From assembly GCA_009602725.1 (NCBI GenBank), contig WELB01000101.1:105249-137548 (forward strand): 32,300 bases of DNA, in the 5' to 3' direction. Both the position numbers and the translations under genes were made by a program. The notes below the pieces were generated by a model. That model had not been told where the DNA came from. It saw only the letters and a program-made list of their open reading frames with translations, and searched no databases. This document shows positions 9,241 through 18,152 of this stretch, piece by piece. Position 1 is the first letter of the stretch, and each line of letters opens with the position of its first letter. The stretch comes from Spirogloea muscicola (lineage: Eukaryota > Streptophyta > Zygnematophyceae > Spirogloeales > Spirogloeaceae).

Positions 9241-10115
9241 AAGCGCATACTGCGACGACGTTCCTTCTCCTCCGCAGTTAGCGGCTGGAAACGAGGCCTG
9301 ACTCCATCAATGTCCATCGGCGAAGGACGCGTTGCCGGTGGTGTCTCTTGGGTCGCTCGCGGCGTGGGCGGACGCGAACCTGAAGGTGGTTGCCGTTCCA
9401 GTCGGCGCTCTTGCAGACGGTTGTCCAGGCGAATCGCAAGCTCCATCAACTCAGCGAGGGAGGTAGGTTTGTCGGCCTTGCACAACTCATCTTTGATCAT
9501 GTCCTTGAGGTCGTTGTAGAAGTGAAACCGGAGGGCCGAGTCGTTCCAGTCGAGTGAGGTGCAGATTCGCATGAAGTCCGACGCGTAGGTCGCCGCTGAC
9601 GTGGTCTGACGCAAGGTGTCCAGTTGTCGTTCCGCAGATGACGCCTCATCCGGGTACCCAAAAACCCTTCGAAGTTCTCCAAGGAAGAGTTGAAGATCCA
9701 GCAGTACGGGACTGGGAGGGTGCTGATCCAGCAGCGGCTGCACCCATCGGAACGCGGAGCCTCGAAGGTAGGAAGCCGCGTAGATGCATTTGGCGTATTC
9801 GGTGGTGAGCACAGATGGCTGAGCTGCCACCGCCATCCTGACTTGTGTCACGAAGTCACGAAGGGCTGACTTTTTGCCCTCAAACGGCGCCGGGTCGTTG
9901 ATGCGCAGGTCTCGAGTGAGGAGAGGCGCCGCAGGCGGGACAGGTGGAGAGTCGGGGCTGGGTATTGCAGTGAGCCGCTCAAGCAGGTGCGTGATCGTTG
10001 CCAGCTTCGTGGTGGTCTCAGTGCGGAAGCCTTGTAGGTCCACCACGTTTTCGGCAAGGACTTGCAGCTTGCTCAGGTCGTCAGTGGTCAAGGTGACCTC
10101 TCGCGGGGCTGCCAT
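9114..10115 (-). CDS. Element C gag (capsid-nucleocapsid)
   Basis: ORF of about 333 residues from the ATG at 10115; the frame is open upstream to near the LTR, but earlier starts would be non-ATG. The N-terminal third has a coiled-coil-like stretch and a Pro-rich linker. The middle is a typical Ty3/gypsy capsid fold (PAPFEGKKSALRDFVTQ, YLRGSAFRWVQPLL, ASDFMRICTSLDW). A single CCHC zinc knuckle, CLYCGEANHVAINC, lies near 9195-9243. The C-terminus overlaps pol, and the stop TGA is at 9114-9116, five codons after the slippery heptamer. Gag assembles the virus-like particle in the cytoplasm and packages element RNA. Confidence 0.9.
   Translation of the reverse strand: MAAPREVTLTTDDLSKLQVLAENVVDLQGFRTETTTKLATITHLLERLTAIPSPDSPPVPPAAPLLTRDLRINDPAPFEGKKSALRDFVTQVRMAVAAQPSVLTTEYAKCIYAASYLRGSAFRWVQPLLDQHPPSPVLLDLQLFLGELRRVFGYPDEASSAERQLDTLRQTTSAATYASDFMRICTSLDWNDSALRFHFYNDLKDMIKDELCKADKPTSLAELMELAIRLDNRLQERRLERQPPSGSRPPTPRATQETPPATRPSPMDIDGVRPRFQPLTAEEKERRRSMRLCLYCGEANHVAINCPRKSNRGRLSATTPVEELQTGNDGAQD
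9132..9138 (-). other. Candidate -1 ribosomal frameshift site GGGAAAC between gag and pol
   Basis: On the minus strand the gag codons ACG GGA AAC contain the heptamer G_GGA_AAC in the correct X_XXY_YYZ register. A -1 slip here enters the pol frame (RWRPGLTG...), and the gag stop follows at 9114-9116. Four bases downstream a stem can form: GCGC plus CAGG (9127-9119) pairing with CCTG plus GCGC (9100-9092), with one C/A mismatch. The 18-base loop contains GGGAGG, which could pair with CCTCTT further on to give a pseudoknot. The heptamer class is an established retroviral slip site; use here is inferred. Confidence 0.75.
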
Positions 10116-10143
10116 GACTTGCAAGGCACGGCGCTCGCTCGCA

Positions 10144-10156
10144 GGTTGGATCTCCA
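10144..10156 (-). other. Candidate primer-binding site of Element C
   Basis: Six bases inside the 5' LTR end (10163) the minus strand reads TGGAGATCCAACC, beginning TGG as expected of a sequence complementary to a tRNA 3' CCA end. It is not the initiator-Met site used by Element D. I cannot name the tRNA. Confidence 0.4.
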
Positions 10157-10162
10157 GCAATA

Positions 10163-10551
10163 TGTAAGGCGGCGGGCGGAGGCCCGGGGCCTTAGGACGC
10201 GGAGCTGGACTGAGCGAGGATCAAGAGACTGGAAGCACGATGCACAAGGCGTCTTGGATTACTGGAGGGGCAAGAGTACAGAGTGCTCGAGAGGTGAGCA
10301 GGCAGGATACAGATTGCTGGAGATGGGGGCCCAAGAGGGGCCCCCCTCTTTATATAGCCTAGCCTCACTAGGGCCTCTGTAAAGATCTAGAAGTTGCAGG
10401 AGGACGTTCCCATGCCCGGGGTCCCTCGGGAACCCTCTAGAGGAGCCCAGATTAGGGTTAGGGCTGACTAGGCTGGATTTAGGCTTAGGGCGCGGGGCGC
10501 CGGCTCGAGCTCGGGCTAGGGCGCGAGTGGGCTAGGGCGCGATTCATGACA
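10163..10551 (-). repeat. Element C 5' LTR (389 bp)
   Basis: Same termini as 5101-5588 (TGTCATGAATC... to ...GCCTTACA on the minus strand). It has one copy of the block that is duplicated in the 3' LTR, and a different small duplication near its outer end (gggctagggcgcga twice, about 10513-10543). Confidence 0.92.
10348..10356 (-). promoter_or_regulatory. TATA box in Element C 5' LTR
   Basis: TATATAAAG on the minus strand, within a GC-rich LTR and upstream of gag by about 235 bp. This is the likely core promoter for the genomic RNA. The 3' LTR has the near-identical TATATAAGG. Confidence 0.6.
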
Positions 10552-10668
10552 GCTACAAGGAGTGCAGCCAAGCTACCCGCACCGTTTGGGACTCCAAAAG
10601 ATAGATACGCTACGTTCATGTAAGGTTATCGCGCACCGTTAGCACTCTCAAACGGAAGAAACGTTACA
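10552..10668 (-). repeat. 117-bp fragment of a D-family LTR
   Basis: On the minus strand this equals the first ~117 bases of the Element D LTR (TGTAACGTTTC..., with the GTTTGGAGTCCCAAAC palindrome only partly kept). It is cut where Element C ends at 10551. No polypurine tract follows its outer end at 10669, so it is probably the start of a 5' LTR or a solo LTR. Confidence 0.85.
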
Positions 10669-10917
10669 ATCTTGGCCGGTGCATCAGCAACCAGCCCCAA
10701 ATAGCATAGTGTGTACCCCAAGTACACTGCTACCAAGAAGGGGTGCGAGCAACATACACCATGACGTTGCCGGGTATGGCCTAGTCTGAGCGGCATCAGC
10801 GCTATGCCTAAGGAGCCCGTTTCCAGCATCAGGCACAACAGTAACATCTCGACCGGAGCTTCAAGAATCTCGCCGCCCCTGTGAGGCACGATGAAGAATA
10901 CACACAGGTCTGGCACA
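10669..10917. other. No recognisable feature
   Basis: About 250 bp between the D-type LTR fragment and an RT fragment. No convincing ORF, repeat or RNA gene was seen. It may be old flanking DNA of a retrotransposon insertion. Confidence 0.5.
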
Positions 10918-11046
10918 GATCACGTGCGGCACCTGCGGCAAGTGCTGCAACTCCTGCGTGAGAATCAAATGTATGCCAAGAGATGAAAGTGTGTATTTAA
11001 GCAGCCCGAGCTGGCATACTTAGGGCGTGTTGTGGGCAAAGACTGA
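10918..11046 (+). pseudogene. RT fragment of a chromovirus
   Basis: Plus-strand relic matching the RT segment just after YLDD in Element [15 protein letters not shown], then KCVFKQPELAYLG and VVGKD, interrupted by a TGA after YAKR and another after GKD. It is about 130 bp and ends abruptly at both sides. It sits head to head with the minus-strand relic at 11346-11905, echoing the A/B arrangement. Confidence 0.82.
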
Positions 11047-11345
11047 GCTCGCCTTGGCGGCGTGTTGGCGGCGCCTCAGGGCAAGGTATCACGCTGTGTT
11101 GTATGCGTGGTACTTCACTGTGCTGGGGTATTGCTTCTAACCCTGCAGTGAACAGATTCAGCCAGGACGATCTAACCCCTGACTGCGTGCATAGGAGTTG
11201 GACTCTTACACGCAGCGACGCTGCGCGCTTCGCTTGCACAACTGCCGCGACACAAAGCGGCGTCTAGCAAAGGCAGGAGGACCGGCCCACCTGGAGCCAC
11301 CAGGTTCTTGGGCGGGACCGACCCACCTTGATGCCGTACATTTAG
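11047..11345. other. Unassigned spacer between retrotransposon relics
   Basis: About 300 bp with no protein similarity I can recognise. It contains a short inverted pair (ttcactg ... cagtgaa, about 11112-11153) and GC-rich sequence. No gene can be supported. Confidence 0.45.
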
Positions 11346-11905
11346 CCCACCGAGCTTGCCGCCTCGTCAGTTGCAGTTGAATGTGAAGTACGTCGACGGG
11401 CATTGTGCCGTGACTACTTTGAAGTCCAGTTTACCAGGTAGCGACGTCAAAGACATAAGCCGTGCACCACAGCAAGTAGCTCTTGCTCATCCGTAGTGCA
11501 ATTCTGCTGTACGGAGATCAGCAGGCGACTCTCGACGCTATCGGGTGGCCCTCTTGCGAGAGCACGGCACCAATGCCGGTCAAAGAGGCGTCAAAAATCC
11601 AGCTCACACGGCAGACCTTCTTGACGAAAAGCTTGAACAAGCGGAGAAGTAAGTGCCCATTGGATATCTTCAGATGCCCTCTGGCACTAAGAGGGCATCT
11701 GAAGATATGAAGAGACCACTCTCGGGGTACTTCTAAGTGACCCCGTACTAGGAAGTGCCAAGTTCCCATACCGGTGTGGGACTGCCGGACGTAATTCACG
11801 AATCCCGGAAGCGATTGCAGATAAGGTATATCTGTGGCACAGGCCAATGTCTTACAACCGAAGTCGTCTTGGGTTGACGGATATCCCGTCTTTGTCCACA
11901 GAGCA
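11346..11905 (-). pseudogene. Degenerate RT-RNase H relic
   Basis: Minus-strand remnant of A-like pol. From 11905 downward there are shifted pieces of the KDGI...VDPKK region, then TSVVRHWPVPQ, traces of the FVNY/FANY segment, FDASLTGIGAVLSQEGHP near 11520-11600, and LTRRQARWAKC near 11350-11385. The pieces lie in different frames with internal stops. A perfect 18-bp foldback at 11664-11708 interrupts the relic where the family normally encodes the segment before CDAS. Confidence 0.8.
11664..11708. repeat. Perfect 18-bp inverted repeat (hairpin)
   Basis: Arms atatcttcagatgccctc (11664-11681) and its exact complement (11691-11708) surround a 9-base loop tggcactaa. It lies inside a decayed RT-RNase H relic, and neither Element A nor D has it, so it arose after insertion. 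It could be a tiny foldback insertion or a template-switch inversion. Confidence 0.88.
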
Positions 11906-12332
11906 AAGGGTATCGCTTCTGTGGCGGTGGCCTGGCTCTTCCCCTTTGCTTGTCTGATTGTACGTGCTCACTCGAGGATATTATCCCCATTAGCCAGCTC
12001 ATTGCCCCGTAATCAGGACTTGTGTAGTGCTCGACTTGGCCTCCCTTCCATTTTCATAGGCACCGCGCGCCTCCTGCTACCTGCAAGTCACCGTGGTAAA
12101 CGAGAGGGCACCGGCCCCCAGAGCTTGCTTAAAGAGCAGACATCGAGCGTACAATAGGTACATTCAATCGCGGGCCTTCTGGCCAACGAGGTCAAATGGC
12201 TGACATTATCTTCCGTCTGTGCTCATACATCGAGGCTTTGGCAGGGTACTCACGCGTGCCCTTGTCATTGCCCTTGTCTGTATCGCTCCCATTTACTGTG
12301 AGCGTTAGCCCAGGTGGTAACGCTTACCTGAT
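11906..12332. other. No recognisable gene
   Basis: About 430 bp between the pol relic and the GC-rich repeat left of Element D. No ORF with recognisable similarity, no tRNA-like fold and no internal repeat were seen. Confidence 0.5.
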
Positions 12333-12596
12333 TGGCACGTGACCGACCTGGCCTGGCCAGGTGGTCCCGCAAGGGGGCCCCGGTGGCCGGTGTCCACCCT
12401 GGCTCTCCTCGCACAGATGGCTGCCAATGTGTGTGTTACCCTCAAGTATCTTAAAAACTCTGTCGACCCTCGACGTGGGCCTTCCGACAGGTCGGCCCCT
12501 CGGCGTGGCCCTTCCGAAAGGTCGACCCTCGGGGTAGTCCTCGTGCGGCCCGCCATTCAAAGTGGGCCTTCCCCTCGACAGGTCTTGGGTGGGCCA
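12333..12596 (-). repeat. GC-rich repeat copy flanking Element D, with ~30-bp tandem units
   Basis: The stretch 12333-12405 is the inverted counterpart of about 20777-20852, including cacgtgaccgacctggcc and the ggtggtc...gggggcccc block. Nearer Element D are three degenerate ~30-bp units (12464-12492, 12493-12522, 12523-12552) built around cgaccctcgrcgtggsccttccg. Related ccccgaagggcggacct units occur at 19074-19095 and 20750-20772 on the plus strand. Element D has inserted at the edge of this repeat (target site ggcca). Confidence 0.7.
12592..12596. repeat. Target-site duplication of Element D, left copy
   Basis: ggcca directly before the LTR start TGTAACG; the same five bases follow the right LTR at 19046-19050. 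Five-base duplications are usual for Ty3/gypsy integrases. Confidence 0.8.
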
Positions 12597-13497
12597 TGTA
12601 ACGTTTCCGCCGTTAGAAGGTGCCAACGGCGCGCGATAACCTTACATGAGCGTAACGTATTAACCGTTTGGAGTCCCAAACGGTGCGGGTAGCTTGGCTG
12701 CACTCCGTGTAGCTAAGTACGGTTCGAGGGTCCCGGGCTCCGTACCCTGTCGGCACGCCTCGGGCTCACGCCCTGCAGGCCGGCCCGGCCGGGTGGGTCA
12801 GCTCTCCCTCAGGCCGGCGCCCCGCGGGCCGACCGGTTGACCAGCTCTCTCGCGTCCTCATGGCTGCAAGGCCTCAGTCCCTTGACCCCGTGAGCCAAGC
12901 TTTTGGCCTGGCGCGCCACTTCCTTGGCGCTAGTCACTGACCAGCGCGCCAGTCCCTTGGACTCGCGCGCCGGCCTCTTGGCGCTAGTCCCTTGGACTCG
13001 TGCTAAAGGCCACTGGCCCCTGTGTGCCAGCCTGTTGTATTTGTCGTGTCCCCTTATCAGGCCCGCCCCTCCACGGGAGGGCCTTGGGGGCGACCCTCGT
13101 CACACCCTCAGGGAAGGGGTGGCAGGAGAACCGCTATAAGTAGTGGGCCTTGGTCAGACTCCTCAGTCGACCAACGCCCGAGAGAGACACAGCCCTGTTG
13201 CTGCCTAGCCAGCCCCGCTGCTGCCTGCTGCTGCCGCAGCCGCCACAGCTCTGCTGCTGCCGGTTGCTGCCAGCCCGTCGCCGCAGCTCATCGCTGCGGG
13301 CCCTGCCGGCTCTCTGTAAGTCTATTGGTAGAGTCACCGCTCTAGGGCGGTGCCTCAGGGTAAGAGTTCCAATGCGCTCTGTGCGCGTATGTGCGTTGGC
13401 GATCTCCTGTATGAGGGTTGTCTCCAAAACACCCTATGCTCGAATTCAAACCAGGACATTCTGACTCTAACTGTGTGATTAGAGCAGAGATGTCACA
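12597..13497 (+). repeat. Element D 5' LTR (about 901 bp)
   Basis: Begins TGTAACG and ends ATGTCACA. It contains the palindrome gtttggagtcccaaac, repeated cttggcgctagtc/cagtcccttggactcg motifs, a TATA-like tataag at 13135, and a CTG/CCG-rich stretch downstream of it (about 13195-13310) that would be in the transcript leader. Differences from the 3' LTR are mostly single bases, a 4-bp gap and two short clustered replacements (near 13161 and 13316). Confidence 0.93.
13135..13140 (+). promoter_or_regulatory. TATA-like box in Element D 5' LTR
   Basis: ctataag in a GC-rich context, conserved in the 3' LTR (18684-18689). Its place about two-thirds into the LTR fits the U3/R boundary. Confidence 0.5.
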
Positions 13498-13498
13498 T

Positions 13499-13509
13499 TG
13501 GTATCAGAG
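13499..13509 (+). other. Primer-binding site, initiator tRNA-Met type
   Basis: TGGTATCAGAG follows the 5' LTR by one base. This is the common plant/algal retrotransposon primer site complementary to the 3' end of initiator tRNA-Met. It fixes the LTR end and the plus orientation of Element D. Confidence 0.88.
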
Positions 13510-14067
13510 GTGGTCTTGCATCTAGTCAGCCAAGTAAAAGGTCGTGTTTTACTGCTGATAGTGCATGGATCCCTCTGTATGCTGGACTAATTTTTTCTCC
13601 TTCGAGTGAAATTTTCTAGCGTAGACGTGGACCTGTCATCGGCGAAGCGGCACGTGTGCCACCCTCTCGCCTTCGACATCCACGTATGCGGCCCTCAAGA
13701 TGCCAAGTGGCTCTTCGTCCCGGCAACAAGCTATCGTGTCAGGTCAGCACTTACCAGCGTAAACCACCTGTGTCCGGCGGATTGCCGGCCAGTACGGCAC
13801 GGAAGTGAACCAGGTCGCCGGTGGGCGGCAAAGTCTGACCGTATGCCAGGACTTGGTTGGTTCGTCTACTCCTGGTCCCTCCCTCTTGCTGTTCGTACAG
13901 CTTTGTGGTTTGGAGGGATGACGCATGTGCTGTCTTGATTGCTCGTGGGTCTGGGGCACCAGTCCTTCTGAGTACTTCTTGCCAGTATGGATCCTCGATA
14001 TGTCTTCCGCACCTGACTTGATCCGTCAGTGTGTGGTATCAGGCATGGAGTCGCCGGACTCCAGTAC
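13510..14067 (+). other. Element D untranslated leader
   Basis: About 560 bp between primer site and gag with no ORF I can support. It would contain the packaging and dimerisation signals of the element RNA; none can be pinpointed from sequence alone. Confidence 0.55.
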
Positions 14068-17000
14068 ATGCCCTAGACTCCTCCACCGGCTATTCCACCT
14101 CTTGAAGTCGAGGATCTTGCCGACGATCTAGGGGAGCTCCAGGCGACGGCTCCAGACGTTTTAACCTCCGACGACGCCCGGCGCAGTGCGCGCCTTCAGG
14201 AGCTCCACAAGGCTGCGGTCCCGGTGTGTGGGGACCCAGCAGTAGCTTCCTTCTCGGGAGCGCTGCTGGAAGAAGTACAAGCGCTTGTCGCCCGAGTAAC
14301 CAAGGGCGAAAAGCGTGTCTGAAAACTGAAGGCCAGGCTCCGTGAGTCGCAGGTGAGGCGTGCCAAGCCCGCCTCACCGGCCAAGTTCAGTGGACAATCC
14401 TTTCGCGGCGGCCTCAACGCTTGGCTTGCCGAGATCCTTGCGTGGTTCGTCCAATGTGGTATCGGCACACAACACCGTGTCGTGCTTGCGGCCACGTATC
14501 TCTCAGGCGATCCCGCCCAGTGGTGGGAAAGCGTCAAGAAATCCTCCACCCCCGTAGTGTACAATCAGTGGGATTTCTTCGTAAGATCGTTGTCAAGTAT
14601 GTACGGCGAAGTGCACGCCGAACTCAACGCGAGAAACGAACTTGATGTGATTCGCATGAGAAACAAGGACTTCGAAGACTATGTGCGGCGGTTCCACGTG
14701 CTGTTGTCGAAGCTCGACACCAAGCCCATGGACAACGCTGACCAGAGCCAGCGCTTTAAGGCAGGGCTACCCGAGCACGTGGCCCTCCTTGCCCAATTGG
14801 ATGCTGTGACCTTCCAGCCAGTGGACACTCTGGATCGCTTGATTGAGCAAGCGCGCATCACTTTCGCGATGTATCCGCGCAAGCGTCCCCTGGCAGAAGT
14901 CGTCGTTCCGGCTGCGCCTTCATCTGCGAAGCGTCGCCCCAGTAGCATGCCAAACACCACTGGCAAGCCCTATGTGGGGCCACGGCGCCCAGCCAATTGG
15001 CTCTGTGCCACAGCATCCGTGCTTGATTGTAACCATGCAAGACTCTTTCTGCGGCTTTCAGCTGTGCGGATGAAGAAGCTTCTTCGCAAACAACCAGCTT
15101 CGGCTACATGTCTGGGTGTTGTGAATGCTGAGTCTCCCCCTGACTCTGCAGTGAGCATCGTGGCCTCACGTAGTCCGGCTCTTGACAAGTTGTTGGCAGA
15201 GTATTCGGATGTGTTCCCGGATGCACTTCCAGACGGATTGCCTCCCCATCGAGGCGTGGCTCATACAATTCCATTGGAGCCTGGCGCTGTGCCGCCGTAC
15301 CGTCCCATGTATCGACTGAGTCCTCTCGAATTTCGAGAGATGCAATCCCAAGTGACGGAATTGCTCCGTAAGGGCCACATTGAGCCCTCTCAGTCCCCGT
15401 ATGGTGCACCTATCCTCTTCGTTAAGAAGAAGGACGGTAGTCTCCGGATGTGCATCGATTACCGAGCCCTCAACAAGCTCACTGTCAAGAACCGATACCC
15501 GTTGCCTCGTATCGATGATCTCTTCGATCGTCTCGCGGAAGCTAAAGTGTTCAGCTCCCTCGACTTGCAAAGTGGGTATCATCAAATTCGTATCACTCCT
15601 GAGGACGTTCCGAAATCAGCGTTTCGTACGCCTGTCGGACACTTCCAGTTCAAGGTGCTGAGTTTTGGTCTGACCAACGCACCTGCCACGTTTCAGGCAG
15701 TGATGACGAAAGTCTTTGGCCCCCTTTTGTATGACTTCGTGCTGGTCTATCTGGATGACATACTGGTGTTCAGTAAAACGCCTGAGGATCACGTACGCCA
15801 CCTGCGGAAAGTTCTGCAGTTGCTACGTGAAAATCATTTGTATGCCAAGACCTCCAAGTGTGTATTCAACCAGCCCGAGTTAACGTACTTAGGGCATGTG
15901 GTGGGCAAAGACGGGGTGCGCGTCGACCCCAAAAAGACAGTAGTAGTGAAGGACTGGCCTGTGCCGCGGACTGTGCCGCAGTTGCGTTCCTTTTTGGGAT
16001 TCGCAAACTATTTCCGAAAATTCCTTCAAGGATATGGAAGCATGGCATCTCCTCTTACGAAGCTCACTCGTAAGGACGTACCATGGGGGTGGACGTCCGA
16101 ATGCCAGAAGGCGTTTGAGGATATAAAACGGGTCCTGGTATCACCACCCGTTTTGGCTTTGCCTCGAGAAGGCGTGCCGTATGAAGTCGTATGTGACGCC
16201 TCTTTGATCGGCATTGGTGCCGTTCTCCTGCAGGAGGGTCATCCCGTAGCATTCGAAAGTCGCCTGCTCAGTCCTGCAGAGCGAAATTATACTACGGGTG
16301 AGCAGGAGCTCCTTGCTGTTGTGCACGCCCTCCGTGTGTGGCGATGCTATCTCGAGGGTGTCGAATTTACGGTCGTAACGGATCATTGCCCGTTGACCTA
16401 CTTTCACACACAGCAGCAATTGAGCAGGCGTCAAGCTCGGTGGGCTGAGAGCATGGCACAATTCCGATTCCAGTGGTTGTACCGCCCTGGACGTATCAAT
16501 GTGGCGGACCCGGTGAGCCGCAACATTGTAGGGGCTGCTGTGGCGCCTGTCTTGTGTGCCACAAGGGTTCAGACTGCAGACGTGCGGCCTACCCGTGGGG
16601 CCGCAGCGCAGAGCACCACCAACCTCTCTGAGCTGTATGTGCGTATTCGTGATGGGTATGGCACAGACCCTTGGTTTGCATCTGCAACCAAACCACGCAC
16701 AGTAGTACATGACCAAGGCTTCTGGTGGCGAGGTGACGCCATTGTGGTGCCCAACTGCAATGCCTTGCGCACTAGTATCATGCAAGAGATGCATGAGCCT
16801 CCGTACAGTGGTCATTTGGGTATGGGAAAGACAAAGAAAGCTATCCAGCTTCTCTTTTGGTGGCCGCGCTTGTCAAGTCACGTAAAGTCTTTTGTGAAGA
16901 CTTGTGCCACCTGCCAGCGTAGTAAGGCACGCTCTCACAAGCCTGCCGGGTTGCTCCAACCTTTGGCTATTCCACCGCGAAACTGGTCTGATGTCAGTGT

Positions 17001-18087
17001 GGATTTCATCACCCAGTTGCCCAAGACGCGCAACGGCTATGACGCCATTGTCGTGTTTGTGGATCGTTTGAGTAAAATGGTGCACTTTGTACCTACGACC
17101 ACAAGGGTTTCCGCTAAGGAATTCGCTGGCATATTTGTGGACCGCGTATGGAAACTGCACGGAGTACCCGAGCGCATCGTGTCTGACCGCGATCCTCGCT
17201 TCACGGGTCACTTCTGGAAAGAAGTGTGCAGGCTTCTCGGCACGAAGCAATCCATGTCCACGGCTTTCCATCCCCAGACGGACGGTCAGACCGAACGGAT
17301 GAACCGGGTTTTGGAAGACATGCTCAGGCACTTCGTAAACCCCAGTCAAACTGACTGGGATGTGTATCTTGCTCCAGCGGAATATGCTGTGAACAATGCC
17401 TTTCATGACTCTACCAAAAACACACCCTTCTTCCTGAATTATGGTCAGCATCCCCGATCACCTTTGCAGGTGGGGAGGCCGGAGCGCGTTCCGGCCGCTG
17501 TAAGCTTTACCGGTACTCTCCTGGAAGCTCAGCGGAGGGCTAAGCAATTCTTGATAATTGCTCAGAACCGGCAAAAGCAGTATGCTGATCGCCGTCGCAG
17601 GCATGTGTCCTTCGACGTCGGTGCCCAAGTGCTCTTGAGCACTAAGCACTTAGTCTTGCGGGCTGTTGGTACGCCTAAGTTGCTACCAAAGTGGGTTGGA
17701 CCTTTCCGTGTCATGCGCCTTGTCGGCAAGGTCGCATATGAGATTGATACACCGGTACATTGGAAAATCCACAACGTTTTCCATGTGTCTCAACTCGAGC
17801 CATACCATACGGATGGCCGTGTCCAACCGCCCCCACCTCCCCTCGTCGTTGATGGCGCGGAGGAGTTTCAAGTGGAGGAGATCTTGTCACACCGGGACAC
17901 TCTCCGTGGGCGTCGTAAGTCCCGTGAGTACCTCATCAAGTGGCTCGGCTTTGGGCCTGAGCACAATACCTGGGAACCAGCGGCCAATCTTGCCAATTGC
18001 CCTTCCCGCGTCCAGAAGTATTTGACAGGAGGCCAAGCCTCTTCTCTCCGTCGTCCAAAACCTTCCCGCCGGGAAGGCAGGGCTTAA
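14068..18087 (+). pseudogene. Element D gag-pol: gag fused in frame to RT-RNase H-IN-chromodomain
   Basis: The likely gag start is the ATG at 14068, but codon 3 is TAG (14074) and a TGA lies at 14320. From 14323 the frame is open to the TAA at 18085-18087. Domains: gag capsid (AKFSGQSFRGGLNAWL, YLSGDPAQWW, FEDYVRRFHVLL), then an abrupt join near 14985-15000 to the protease tail (NWLCATAS). No CCHC knuckle and no DSG protease motif are present. Then come RT with FVKKKDGSLRMC and YLDD (15748-15759), RNase H (CDASLIGIGAV, TGEQELLAV, TDHCPLTYF), integrase HHCC and DDE (VDFI, SDRDPRF, GQTERMNR), and a chromodomain (EYLIKWLGFG, NTWEPAANL). Enzyme active sites other than protease look intact. Confidence 0.92.
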
Positions 18088-18140
18088 CACCCTGGGTATC
18101 TGTCGTACTCCCTTCTTGTTCCCGAGGACGTGAACATCTA

Positions 18141-18150
18141 AGTGGGGAGG
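18141..18150 (+). other. Element D polypurine tract
   Basis: AGTGGGGAGG, two bases before the 3' LTR start TGTAACG; the expected plus-strand primer. Confidence 0.82.
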
Positions 18151-18152
18151 TA

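Larger units (their letters stand above)
5101..10551 (-). mobile_element. Element C: full-length chromovirus with two LTRs
   Basis: Structurally complete Ty3/gypsy element on the minus strand, about 5.45 kb, and a different family from A/B/D. Order on its own strand: 5' LTR (10551-10163), candidate primer-binding site, gag (10115-9114), pol in the -1 frame (protease, RT, RNase H), integrase plus chromodomain (to 5600), polypurine tract, 3' LTR (5588-5101). The LTRs begin TGTCATG and end CTTACA. The bases flanking the two ends (gtcat at 5096-5100, gctac at 10552-10556) do not form a target-site duplication. One frameshift between RNase H and integrase is the only evident coding lesion, so the element looks fairly young. 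Confidence 0.93.

Noticed and set aside
9241-10160. Element C gag starting at the TTG at 10160
   Set aside because: The open frame extends there only because non-ATG starts are allowed; the ATG at 10115 is the better start.
12592-12600. LTR end placed at ...gtca with no target-site duplication
   Set aside because: Extending the LTR by two bases to TGTCACA/TGTCAGA gives TGT...ACA termini and a matching ggcca duplication, so that boundary was preferred.
13195-13310. CTG/CCG-rich run that could be a microsatellite
   Set aside because: It is imperfect and conserved in both Element D LTRs, so it is part of the LTR leader.
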